Shown in pieces: positions 1-9,583 of a stretch of DNA of 64,000 bases. A program made the position numbers and the translations under genes. Each line of letters opens with the position of its first letter. The stretch's first letter is position 1. The notes under the pieces were generated by a model, which was not told where the DNA came from, ran no database searches, and was given only the letters and a program-made list of their open reading frames with translations. This DNA comes from Bradyrhizobium sp. CB82 (GTDB lineage Bacteria; Pseudomonadota; Alphaproteobacteria; Rhizobiales; Xanthobacteraceae): contig NZ_CP121651.1 of NCBI RefSeq assembly GCF_029714405.1, positions 248,001 to 312,000 on the forward strand. The letters run 5' to 3'.

Positions 1-2
1 AC

Positions 3-92
3 GAAAGTGTCGGCGTGGCCACTTTGAGCGCCACGGTCAGGCTGAGCTTGACGCAGCTGTCCGCGGACGTGAGCGATCGCTAGCGCTGTACT
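3..92 (+). CDS. C-terminal end of a protein entering from the left edge (tentative)
   Basis: An open frame enters from the left edge and stops at a TAG at 90-92. The last residues alternate Val, Ala, Thr, Ser and Leu, which suggests a beta-rich C-terminus. There is too little to name a family. It may be only a chance open frame. Confidence 0.22.
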
Positions 93-117
93 GACCTGAA
101 CTCAGGGAACGTCGTGC

Positions 118-381
118 TTACTGACGCCGCTCGCCCGGCTGCTGTTGCTGCTGGCCGCTCTTGTCGAGACCTTTTGCGGCGCCAGTCTGGCTACTCGAAC
201 CCGTGGTCTGCTCACGCTGCATCTGCTCGTTGGGCTCGCTAGTCTTGAGCCCTTTGTCTGCATCACGGTGCATCTGCTCCTTGGTTTGCTCACTAGGTGC
301 GACCTGCTGCTGTTGCGCCGTTGCAGGGAAGGCCATCGCGCTTCCGGCAACGACAATCATCGCGAGAATTGAGGTTCGCAT
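118..381 (-). CDS. small secreted Gln-rich protein
   Basis: This 87-residue protein starts with a typical Sec signal peptide (positive MRTS, a hydrophobic stretch, then a PATA cleavage site near residue 22). The mature part is about 65 residues, rich in Gln, Ser, Thr and charged residues, with runs of four and five Gln and no cysteines, so it is probably disordered. A strong GGAGGAG ribosome site sits a few bases before the ATG. I recognise no family. It has no co-oriented neighbour and looks monocistronic. Confidence 0.6.
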   Translation of the reverse strand: MRTSILAMIVVAGSAMAFPATAQQQQVAPSEQTKEQMHRDADKGLKTSEPNEQMQREQTTGSSSQTGAAKGLDKSGQQQQQPGERRQ

Positions 382-1200
382 AAGTCTCCTCCAGTGCGTT
401 GCTCTGGTCCGGTAACGCGCGAACTTCCGAACCTTTCCTGGCTCCGATTGCTATTTTCAGAAGGTCCTTCGCGTTCGCATAGGACGGGGCGGCTTGCGCA
501 CGCTCGATTGCTCAAACGGCGAGTTGTGCTGAACTAATAACCTGGCGGGTCCGGTAAACTGAGGTCGAGCTGGACACGCTGGACCACGACCGCGCGGCGT
601 TAAGATCGAAGGCCTCTGGCGGTCTCCAAGGCAAGCCTTCAATGTCGCCTGTTGTCCCATCGCGTCATTTCGCGTGCGTGCAACAACCAGGTCGCTTTCA
701 GGTCAAAGCGGACATCATATGGCAGGCAGGACCGGCTGGCTCAGTCGAGAATGACCCACATGTATGGTCCGGCCATGCGTTGCAAGAGTTTTGAGTCGAT
801 CGGGCAGATACGGTCTTGCATCAATGTATCCGGCCTCTGCTTGGAGCGTGTTATGCTCCGGGCCATCATGGGTATCAGCGCGCATGCGATCTCATTACCG
901 GACAGGCCTCGACCGGGGCCATTTGGGTCACCAGTATTCGCATGCGCCGGGAAGACCGATCCTCCATCGTCGTCTCATCCTCTCGCAGACCTCGGCGGGT
1001 AAGGGTGTTGTTACGTCATCGATAGCTCCTCACTTCGCGCTGTTCCTTTGTTCGTGCCTGGCGGTCGTTCCTTCGTCCCGGCCTGCGCGCGCAGACGCGC
1101 CGCGCGCAGGGGCCGTCAAGGCCGGCCGTCGTGCTGTCCCGACGTCTGGCTCTACCCCCTGCCAGGCTGCGCCTTGACGGCCCCGGGCACGGCGCGAGGA
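382..1200. other. no convincing gene; left flank of an IS110 element
   Basis: Only short overlapping frames without ribosome sites or recognisable domains are present. From about 1010 the sequence becomes very GC-rich with short self-complementary runs (for example around 1085-1190), and probably belongs to the non-coding end of the IS110 element whose transposase ends at 1201. IS110 elements usually lack clear terminal inverted repeats, so the exact end cannot be set. Confidence 0.4.
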
Positions 1201-2259
1201 TCAAGTAGGTCGGGACGCCGTCGCCTCGGTCTTGACGCATTCGAAGGCGCGTCCCTTGTTGAGAACCGCCCAGGCGATCCGGGCGAGCTTGTTTGCGAGC
1301 GCAATCGCCAGCACGTTGTGGTGCAATCGTTTCTTTGCGGCTTCGATCCAAGATTTGAGGCCATAGCGCTCCCAGCACTTGACCCTCACCAGCACGACCC
1401 ACGCGGCTTGCACGAACAGCGCGCGCAGGTAGCGATTGCCGCGCCTTGATATGCTGCCGAGGATCGTGCAGTCGCCGGTCGAGATCTGCTTCGGCACCAG
1501 TCCAAGCCAGGCGCCGAAGTCGCGGCCTTTCGAGAACACGTCTCCGGTGCCGATCGCGGCCACCATTGCGCTCGAGATGATCGGGCCGGGCACCGTCATC
1601 AGTCGCTCGCAGGCCTTGTCTTGACGGGCCAGCGTTTCGATCTCGCCAGATAGCCCCTCGATACGCGCATCCAGTCGGCGCCAGTCGCCCGCCAGATCCT
1701 CGATGATGCGCAACATCCGAGGCAAGAGCACATCGGTGCGCGTCGCGAGGATACCTGGCAACTCGGACCGCAGGGAATGCAGGTCTCGCCGCACGGCGAT
1801 GCCCCGCTCCAGCAGGAACGCACGGATCTGATTGATGATGCCGGTACGTTGACCGACCAAGCGCTCGCGGACGCGGTGCAGCGCCTGCAGGTCGAGCTGA
1901 TCGGCCGTCTTGGTCGCGACGAACTTCATGGTCGGGCGTTGCACCGCCTCGGCAATCGCCTCCGCATCGCGGAAGTCGTTCTTCTGTCCTTTGCTATACG
2001 GCCGCACGTATTTCGCCGGCATCAGCCGGGCATTGTGGCCGAGTAGCTGCAGCTTGCGACTGAGATGATGGGCGCCGACGCAGGCCTCCATGCCGATTAG
2101 GCACGGTGGCTGGTTGGCAAGTCGCGCCTCGACTTGGCCGCGCGACCATTTCTGTCGCAGCACGATCGCACCACCCTGATCGTGCCCTACGACGTGGAAT
2201 GAGTTCTTGCCAATATCGATGCCGATCACGGCGATTGCGCAGTTGGATTGCTGAGACAT
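1201..2259 (-). CDS. IS110 family transposase (intact)
   Basis: This 352-residue DEDD transposase has the normal IS110 length. The N-terminal RuvC-like catalytic domain shows D in GIDIGKN (about residue 15), E in GMEAC (about 58) and the two D of KNDFRDAEA (about 95-98). The C-terminal transposase_20 domain carries the motif around GSISRRGNRYLR with the conserved serine. No frameshift is seen, so the protein could be active. It is unlike the other IS110-type genes in the window (22.5, 37.2, 43.7, 49.1 and 56.0 kb), so at least several distinct IS110 lineages are present. Confidence 0.9.
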   Translation of the reverse strand: MSQQSNCAIAVIGIDIGKNSFHVVGHDQGGAIVLRQKWSRGQVEARLANQPPCLIGMEACVGAHHLSRKLQLLGHNARLMPAKYVRPYSKGQKNDFRDAEAIAEAVQRPTMKFVATKTADQLDLQALHRVRERLVGQRTGIINQIRAFLLERGIAVRRDLHSLRSELPGILATRTDVLLPRMLRIIEDLAGDWRRLDARIEGLSGEIETLARQDKACERLMTVPGPIISSAMVAAIGTGDVFSKGRDFGAWLGLVPKQISTGDCTILGSISRRGNRYLRALFVQAAWVVLVRVKCWERYGLKSWIEAAKKRLHHNVLAIALANKLARIAWAVLNKGRAFECVKTEATASRPT

Positions 2260-2767
2260 GGCGGGCTCCTTGTCTTCGCTGTCCCGAGCCAGCTTCTGTC
2301 ACTGGCGGGGCTGGAGCACGGCCGGACCATCCCAATATCAGACTTCCGGGAAGACGGCGGTCACTTCACGAGACGAGACAGAAGCCGGCGTCAAAAGGAG
2401 CACTTGATTTCCTGCTGCGACCGGCGACAATGGCGCCGCGCCAGCATCAGGGTACCAAAGCTTTATACAAGACGGGGAAAACTCGCTCGGCGACGGCACA
2501 CCACTGCTGCGCGGGAGGTGCCGATATGGCCGTAAGGATCATCCGCCGGCTGCAGAGCCTGCCCTGCCAAGGATTCACCCCGGCTCGCGCCGCGACCGCC
2601 ACCAGCGCTAGAAGTGCGGGGACACCAATAAATGATCGTCGAGACAACGTGCTGTGCACGCGAAAGCGTGCGCATCGTTCAACCGTGGAGGCGCGATAGT
2701 CTGAAAAGTCACTTTAAGCTGGCGTCAGACCGGCCGCAGGGCACCACCATTACCAACGGAGGAATGA
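2260..2767. other. intergenic region upstream of the CUT1 ABC operon
   Basis: No gene with good support. A short minus-strand frame (2447-2659, GTG start) begins with an RRSF-type twin-arginine-like signal and a hydrophobic stretch but has no ribosome site and no recognisable mature domain. The promoter of the downstream ABC operon should lie here; I could not pick a convincing one by eye. Confidence 0.35.
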
Positions 2768-4078
2768 ATGACGACGGTAACCCGACGCAACGTCCTCAAG
2801 GGCGGCACCGCGCTCGCTGGCGGCTTGGCTGGCATCCTGGCCACCGGCCGCGCGCCGGCCTTTGCCCAGGGCACAACGGTCCACTGGCTGCGCTGGAACG
2901 ACTTCGTGCCCGCTTCCGATCAACTGCTGCGCAAGGAACTGCTGCCTGCGGCGGAGAAAGAGCTCGGAATCAAGGTCAATTTGGAGACCGTGAACGGTAA
3001 CGACCTGCAGCCGCGCGTGACCGCCTCGATTCAATCGGGAAGCGGTCCTGATCTCATCATGATCTTCAACAACCAGTCCGCGCTCTATGCGGAGAGCGTG
3101 GTCGACCTCAGCGATCTCGCTGAGGAAGTCTCGAGCAGGGAAGGCGGGCTCTACAAATACTCGCGTGCCGTTACCAGCGACGGCAAGAAATTCAATTCGA
3201 TGCCGTGGACGATCGTCGGTGCCATGAACGCGTACCGCAAGTCCTGGTTCGAAGAGATCGGGGTCACGAAATTTCCCGAGACGTGGGAAGCCTATTACGA
3301 CGCCGGCAAGAAATTGAAGGCCAAGGGGCATCCGTTCGGTCAGGCTGTCAGCCATTCGTTCGGCGACCCGCCGACGTTCGTCTATCCGCTGCTGTGGTCG
3401 TACGGCGGCAAGGAGGTGGAGGCCGACGGCAAGACGGTGGCGATCAACAGCAAGAACACGATCGACTCCATCAAGTTCATGACGAGCTTCTACAAGGATA
3501 CCTGCGACGAGGGCGGCCTGGCGTGGGACGACACCAGCAACAACCGCGCGTTCCTGTCGCAGACCATCTCGTCCACGCTCAATGGCGCGTCGATCTACAT
3601 CGAATCGCTGCGCAATCCGGACAAGTACATTACCGAGAAGGGTGTGCAGCTGAAGACCGATATCCTGCATGCGCCTCTGCCCAGGGGACCACATGGGCAG
3701 TTCGGTCTGCATACTTTCTTCTCGCACATGCTGATGAGCTACTCGCAGAACCAGAAGGCGGCAAAGGACCTCTTGAGGTGGCTGCATAAGCCTGCAAACT
3801 ACGAGAAGTGGTTTATCTCACAGAAGGGCTTTGCCACGCCGCCGACGGCGCACTGGGAAAGCCACGAGCTGTGGGGCGCCGATCCGGTGATGGACCCCTT
3901 CAAGGTCGCAGGCAAGCTCGGCCAGGCTCCCGGCTTCGCCGGCCCTGCAGGCAAGCGGGCGGCCGAGGCGCTGACCAAGTACATCATCGTCGATATGTAC
4001 GCGAAGGCAATCCAGGGCGCGTCGGCGGAGGACTCCGTGAAATGGGCGGAAGGCGAACTCAAGAAGATCTACACTTGA
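2768..4078 (+). CDS. Tat-exported extracellular sugar-binding protein (CUT1 family)
   Basis: The 436-residue protein is the periplasmic binding component of a carbohydrate (CUT1) ABC importer, family-1 solute-binding proteins (MalE/UgpB type). It starts with a twin-arginine signal, TRRNVLKGG, followed by a hydrophobic segment and a cleavage site near AFAQ (about residue 34), so it is probably exported folded. A central GSGPDLIMIF segment is typical of this family's ligand cleft region. The ATG at 2768 follows GGAGGA by about five bases; an ATG four bases earlier is out of frame. It is first in a four-gene operon with two permeases and an ATPase. The substrate cannot be read from sequence; sugars, polyols or sugar phosphates are possible. 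Confidence 0.9.
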   Translation: MTTVTRRNVLKGGTALAGGLAGILATGRAPAFAQGTTVHWLRWNDFVPASDQLLRKELLPAAEKELGIKVNLETVNGNDLQPRVTASIQSGSGPDLIMIFNNQSALYAESVVDLSDLAEEVSSREGGLYKYSRAVTSDGKKFNSMPWTIVGAMNAYRKSWFEEIGVTKFPETWEAYYDAGKKLKAKGHPFGQAVSHSFGDPPTFVYPLLWSYGGKEVEADGKTVAINSKNTIDSIKFMTSFYKDTCDEGGLAWDDTSNNRAFLSQTISSTLNGASIYIESLRNPDKYITEKGVQLKTDILHAPLPRGPHGQFGLHTFFSHMLMSYSQNQKAAKDLLRWLHKPANYEKWFISQKGFATPPTAHWESHELWGADPVMDPFKVAGKLGQAPGFAGPAGKRAAEALTKYIIVDMYAKAIQGASAEDSVKWAEGELKKIYT

Positions 4079-4148
4079 AACTGCGCCCTCACCGGTCCGT
4101 GCGGCTGCGAAATTGCTGCCGCATGACCGGCATATGAGATGAAGCGAA

Positions 4149-5078
4149 ATGGCGATCGCAGAAACCCGGGTTTACATGCCGCAGGCGCCGCGGCCCAGGC
4201 TCCGGCTGCTTGAGGACGAGCGCTGGCTCGCATTCGTGTTGCTGATGCCGACCCTGGCGCTGCTCGGCATGTTCATCGCCTATCCTTTCATGCGCGGCAT
4301 CCTGCTGTCGGTGACCAACTCGCGCGTCGGCGTTCCGGGCGAGTTCGTCGGCCTTGCCAACTTCTACAAGATCTTCAATGACGGGATCTTTCGCACCTCC
4401 GTCTACAACACGTTCCTTTATACGGGTGTAACCACGGTCTTCAAGCTGTCGCTCGGGCTGTGGCTGGCCATGCTGCTCAATCGCAATTTCCGCGGCAAGG
4501 CATTCACCCGCGCCTTCATCCTGCTGCCCTTCATCATCCCGACCGTGCTCTCGACTTTTGCCTGGAAGTGGATGTTCGACCCGACATTCAGCGTTCTCAA
4601 TTGGCTCCTCTACCATCTCGGCTTGATCACCGGCCGGATCAATTGGCTGGGCGACCCGGACCTCGCCATGATCTCGATCATCATCGTCAACATCTGGCGC
4701 GGGGTGCCGTTCTTCGCCATCAGCCTGCTCGCCGGTCTGCAGACCATCAGCCCCGAACTCAGCGAGGCCGCTGCGATCGACGGCGCCAGGCCGTGGCAGC
4801 GGTTCTGGTACATCACCTGGCCGCTGCTGCTGCCCGTGACCATGGTCGTGGTGCTGTTCTCGGTGATTCAGACGTTCGCCGACTTCCAGATCGTCTACGT
4901 GATGACGGGCGGCGGACCGGCCAACGCAACGCACCTGTTCGCCACCTACGCCTATCAGATCGGTATCGGCACCGGCCTTTTGAGCGAGGGCGCCGCCATC
5001 TCGCTTGCGATGTTTCCGGTCCTGTTTCTGGTCGTCATCATCCAGCTTCTCTATATCCGCCGCGTGGAGGTCCGCTGA
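4149..5078 (+). CDS. CUT1 sugar ABC transporter permease, MalF/UgpA type
   Basis: 309-residue inner-membrane permease with about six transmembrane helices, the first around residues 28-50. The cytoplasmic coupling loop (EAA loop) reads EAAAIDGARPWQRFWYITWP (about residues 200-220), which docks to the ATPase. The gene lies 70 bp after the binding protein and its stop is three bases before the next ATG, which indicates cotranscription and translational coupling. It forms a heterodimer with the next permease. Confidence 0.92.
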   Translation: MAIAETRVYMPQAPRPRLRLLEDERWLAFVLLMPTLALLGMFIAYPFMRGILLSVTNSRVGVPGEFVGLANFYKIFNDGIFRTSVYNTFLYTGVTTVFKLSLGLWLAMLLNRNFRGKAFTRAFILLPFIIPTVLSTFAWKWMFDPTFSVLNWLLYHLGLITGRINWLGDPDLAMISIIIVNIWRGVPFFAISLLAGLQTISPELSEAAAIDGARPWQRFWYITWPLLLPVTMVVVLFSVIQTFADFQIVYVMTGGGPANATHLFATYAYQIGIGTGLLSEGAAISLAMFPVLFLVVIIQLLYIRRVEVR

Positions 5079-5081
5079 GCC

Positions 5082-5933
5082 ATGATCGAAGGCGCGTGGT
5101 GGCAAAAGTGGGTTTTCTTCTACGTCCCGATGGCGCTGTTCCTGCTCTTTCTGCTGTTCCCGTTCTACTGGATGGTCATCACTTCCGTGCGGCCGGATGG
5201 CGAGCTTTACCGGCCCTGGAATTCGATCAACTACAATCCGTTCTGGACCTGGAAGCCGACCTGGGACCACGTCAGATATCTGTTCGAGGAGACGCTGTTT
5301 GCATCGTGGCTGTGGAACACGACGTTCATCGCGCTCGCGTCAACGGCTATCTCGCTCGTCTGCGGCGTATTCGCCGGCTATGCCTTGTCGCGGCTGAATT
5401 TTCCATTTGCTGGCAGCCTGGGCACGGGCATTTTCATCACCTATCTGGTCCCCCAGACGCTGCTGTTCATTCCGCTGGCCGAGATCATCCGCAACTATCG
5501 GCTGGGTGACACCCCCTGGTCGCTGATACTGACCTATCCGACCTTTCTTATTCCGTTCTGCACCTGGCTCATGATGGGCTACTTCAAGGCAGTGCCCAAG
5601 GAGCTTGAGGAATGCGCGCGCATTGACGGCGCCTCTCGCTGGCAGGCCATGCTCTACATCGTCATCCCGGTGGCGATACCGGGCATTCTCTCGGCCGGCA
5701 TCTTCGCATTCACGCTGTCATGGAACGAGTTCATCTATGCGCTGGTCTTCCTGTCTTCGCCTGCGCAGAAGACCGTGCCGGTCGGCGTCACATCGGAGCT
5801 GATCCGCGGCGACGTGTTCTTCTGGGGACCGCTGATGGCCGGCGCCCTGCTCGGATCGATCCCAGTTGCCATCGCCTATTCGTTCTTCGTCGAGCACTAC
5901 GTCGCAGGATTGACCGGATCGGTGAAAGGCTGA
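5082..5933 (+). CDS. CUT1 sugar ABC transporter permease, MalG/UgpE type
   Basis: 283-residue permease, the second half of the membrane channel. It has about six transmembrane helices and an EAA-type loop, EECARIDGASRWQAMLYIVI (about residues 177-196), followed by a Pro-rich turn. The conserved WNEFIYALVF segment near residue 215 is typical of MalG-like proteins. It starts three bases after the upstream permease stop and is followed 76 bp later by the ATPase gene. Confidence 0.92.
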   Translation: MIEGAWWQKWVFFYVPMALFLLFLLFPFYWMVITSVRPDGELYRPWNSINYNPFWTWKPTWDHVRYLFEETLFASWLWNTTFIALASTAISLVCGVFAGYALSRLNFPFAGSLGTGIFITYLVPQTLLFIPLAEIIRNYRLGDTPWSLILTYPTFLIPFCTWLMMGYFKAVPKELEECARIDGASRWQAMLYIVIPVAIPGILSAGIFAFTLSWNEFIYALVFLSSPAQKTVPVGVTSELIRGDVFFWGPLMAGALLGSIPVAIAYSFFVEHYVAGLTGSVKG

Positions 5934-6009
5934 CCACGCGGATCGAACGGGATTGAGAAGTGCTCATGCGCGGAATGCGCGCAGAGCGTCGGGAGGCAGG
6001 TGAGAGCCA

Positions 6010-7101
<1,092 letters not shown>

Positions 7102-7321
7102 TGCCGATACAATCGGCGCTGGGTGGGGGGGACCGTTTGTAGCGCTCTCCCGCTCCAAGCCACATCGCCGATAAGACCCGCTGTAGGGGCTTTCTGAAAA
7201 CTAAGCAGCCGAGATCAGAAACTCCGGAAAATCCTGTTGGGTGAGCGGCCCGAGACATAGGTGACAGAACGTACCGGACACATGGGTTACACTTTCCGCT
7301 TTTGTTCCGCGGGAGGTGTCG

Positions 7322-7752
7322 ATGCCGTGGAAAGCGAGTTCGGTGATGGAAGAGCGTCTGCGCTTTGTCGCTCGTCTCCTGGACGGGGAGGCGATGACGG
7401 ATGTGTGCCGGGAGTTCGGCATTTCGCGCAAGACCGGCTCCAAGATCTTTGACCGTTACAAGGAGCACGGGCTTGAGGCGCTGAGTGACCGCTCCAAACG
7501 CCCGATACGCTATGCCAACCAGTTGCCGGCTCAGATCGAGACCCTGATTGTCCAGCTCAAGGCTGCGAAGCCACATTGGCGCGCGCGCAAGATCCGCGAG
7601 CTCCTGGTTCGGCGATTGGATGGCGATCTTCGGGTGCCGGCCAAGAGCACGATCCACGCGGTGCTCGATCGGCACGGTTTGGTCAAACGCGGTTGCGGGC
7701 CGCGCCATCGTGCGCGCGGCACGCCGCTGTCACAGGGGGTGGCCCCAGAGGC
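7322..7752 (+). pseudogene. IS481 family transposase, 5' fragment
   Basis: Only the N-terminal part remains: two helix-turn-helix segments (MTDVCREFGISRKTG at the start, then the basic GLEALSDRSKRP linker) up to the point where the DDE catalytic domain should begin. Homology ends at about 7750 and the frame then runs into the tRNA-Lys fragment. The upstream stretch at 7255-7290 (ACCGGACACATGG) looks like the left end of an IS481 element. The DDE core is missing, so it is inactive. Confidence 0.8.
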
Positions 7753-7764
7753 GCCGGTTTTGAA

Positions 7765-7809
7765 CTCTTAATCAGCGGGTCCGAGGTTCGAGCCCTGGTG
7801 CGCCCACCA
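7765..7809 (+). other. 3' half of a tRNA-Lys (CUU) gene, attachment-site remnant
   Basis: The sequence holds a lysine CTT anticodon loop (CTCTTAA, 7765-7771), the 3' side of the anticodon stem (TCAGC), a variable region, a T arm around GGTTCGAGC and an acceptor strand ending in ACCA (7806-7809). The 5' half (D arm and 5' acceptor) is absent; upstream is an IS481 fragment. Such 3' tRNA halves are the usual product of integrase-mediated insertion into the 3' end of a tRNA gene, and an integrase C-terminus lies 60 bp away. One T-stem pair is mismatched, consistent with a non-functional copy. Confidence 0.75.
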
Positions 7810-7870
7810 TATAAATCAATCACTTAGCGGTTTGGGCAAACGGCAAAACGAGCACCGTTTACACCACCGT

Positions 7871-7976
7871 TTACAGGCTTGTTCTCGCTTCGAGCTTCAG
7901 CACCGCGGCTTCTGCGAGCTGAATGTCACGACCGAGATAGTGCACATCGAGAATAGCCGACCTCGCCGTCCATCCG
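7871..7976 (-). pseudogene. tyrosine integrase, last ~35 residues only
   Basis: The minus frame ending at 7871 reads LDVHYLGRDIQLAEAAVLKL followed by EART near its end, a C-terminus I associate with phage/island tyrosine integrases of rhizobia. The remainder of the integrase, including the catalytic R-H-R-Y domain, is missing because homology stops near 7976 where a plus-strand kinase fragment begins. It sits just next to the tRNA-Lys 3' fragment, as expected for an island integrase at its att site. Confidence 0.6.
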
Positions 7977-8681
7977 CGGCTTGATCGTCGACGGTCTCGA
8001 CCGCAAGCAGCTGCGTCGCTGGAGAAGGAGTTCACGAAAGACCTGCTCAGTCCCAACGAAGCCGGTCTGCTGAGCCAGGCGGGTTGGATACGCAACAAGG
8101 TCCCTCACGTCGACTTGATCGATCCGGAGGTCGTCTCACGCTTCTCCGACTTCTACGAGGCGACGATCGGCGACGTCGACTTCGACATCCCGGGCTGGAA
8201 CTGGCCGCGCTGCGGACAGAGCATGACGCTCACGGTCGGTCCTTCCGGAGCCGGGAAGTCCACCTGGTCGGCCGAGCAGGGGATCGAGGTGATCTCTTCG
8301 GACGAAATCAGAGGGGAACGAAACCCGGACGGCGAAGTGCGGGGCGCGCAGTCCGAGATTTTCCATGAAGTGCGTATGCGAAGCGCGAAGGTCCTCGGCA
8401 ACGGTCGATCCGTGATCGTCGATGCGATGCATATCGAGCCGGATGATCGGCTTCGTCAATTGGCGATAGCTCCGGCCGATGTGCAAAAGAAGTGCGCCCT
8501 CATCGATCGGCCGCTCGAGGACAAGCAACGTGACGGCGGTTGGAGAGGGCAGAAGGGGCTCGTCGACAAATATCATCGGCTGTTTGCCGATCACGCAGAT
8601 GCTGCACTCTCGGGAGATGGCAGAGTCGATATCGAAGTGGTCGATCTTGGGACGCGAAATGGAGAAGACGAGATGCGATGA
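7976..8681 (+). pseudogene. AAA-type P-loop kinase (polynucleotide-kinase-like), N-terminally truncated
   Basis: The in-frame part from 8115 (TTG) encodes a P-loop kinase with Walker A GPSGAGKST (about residue 42), a SSDEIRGE motif after the second strand, and VIVDAMHIEP, typical of the AAA_33 family that includes T4-type polynucleotide kinases. Coding sense continues upstream to about 7976 but with a frame change near 8020 (LIVDGLDRKQLRRW in one frame, then LEKEFTKDLLSP in another). The upstream end abuts the integrase remnant. The kinase domain itself is complete, so a short product could be made. The substrate is unknown. Confidence 0.6.
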
Positions 8682-8879
8682 TAGAGCGAAGTCGACCGAA
8701 GCATACATTAAGTCAGCACAATTCGGTAGATGCATTCGAAGACTGATAAGCTTTTGCTCGAAACCTTATCAGTTGGCGACTGACTCCATTTGCGACCACA
8801 CCTTATGAGTTAAAAGCTGGCTCCACATGCGGCCAAGCTATCGGATGCCGGCTGGACCGCGGCAGACCTGAATACTTCG

Positions 8880-9557
8880 TCAAATCCTGCCGAACTCGCG
8901 CAGCAGGTCCTCGATTGTCTTGCCTTGCTTCACCCATTCGCGGGTGGCTGCCTCGCGTTCGGCCTGCTCCTTCGCGAGCTTGAGCACTGGGGCGAGGCGC
9001 CCTTGCGGCACGACGGTGATGCCGATCTCGTCGGCCACGATCATGTCGCCAGAATTGACTTGAACCCCGCCACATACGATCGGCACATTGAGCGATAGAT
9101 CCTCCTTGCGACCGGAAAACATCGTATGCGTGCCGCGCGCGGTGACGGCGCGGGTGAAAATCGGCCAACCGATGTCGCGCAATTCGTCAATGTCCCGGCC
9201 AGCGCCGTCGACGATCATGCCGCCGATGCCGCGGTTTTTCGCAAGACCCCCCATTAGGCCGCCCACCACCGAGATCTCAGTCTCGCCGTTGGCGTCGACG
9301 ACGATGACATCGCCGGATCTTCCGATCTCAAGCGCCTTCAAGGGATCTTGCAGATCGCCGGGCGAAAGCTTGACCGTGAGGGCGGGTCCGACGAGGGTGC
9401 ACGGGAAGATTGGCTTGATCGAGGAGTGCATGACGCCGGCGCGGCCCTGAACGTCCGCGAACACGCACGACGCGCTGTAGCATTGCGCAATGTCGGTATA
9501 CTGAGCGATGATGTCATCGTCGGGCCGGGGCATCTCTCTGATTTCATAAAAGCTCAT
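8880..9557 (-). CDS. RraA-like / HMG-aldolase family protein
   Basis: 225-residue protein of the RraA-like family, which includes 4-hydroxy-4-methyl-2-oxoglutarate aldolases, oxaloacetate decarboxylases and the RNase E inhibitor RraA. The active-site signature is visible: GDVIVVDANGE, then GGLMGG and DGAGRDIDEL, holding the Arg-Asp pair and metal-site Asp of the aldolase branch. I set the start at the ATG at 9557 (MSFYEIREM) because AAGGAGA precedes it. It is the last gene of a six-gene leftward operon and overlaps the dehydrogenase region upstream closely (27 bp gap). In this catabolic context an aldolase or decarboxylase role is more likely than RNase regulation (inference). Confidence 0.85.
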   Translation of the reverse strand: MSFYEIREMPRPDDDIIAQYTDIAQCYSASCVFADVQGRAGVMHSSIKPIFPCTLVGPALTVKLSPGDLQDPLKALEIGRSGDVIVVDANGETEISVVGGLMGGLAKNRGIGGMIVDGAGRDIDELRDIGWPIFTRAVTARGTHTMFSGRKEDLSLNVPIVCGGVQVNSGDMIVADEIGITVVPQGRLAPVLKLAKEQAEREAATREWVKQGKTIEDLLREFGRI

Positions 9558-9583
9558 GGCTGAGTCTCCTTCGAGAAAGCAAA

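Noticed and set aside
4089..5270. 393-codon minus-strand frame rich in Asp, Glu and His
   Set aside because: Antisense to the two permease genes; charged low-complexity product typical of shadow frames.
7765..7809. Functional tRNA-Lys gene
   Set aside because: The 5' half (acceptor and D arm) is missing and upstream sequence is IS481, so no cloverleaf can form.
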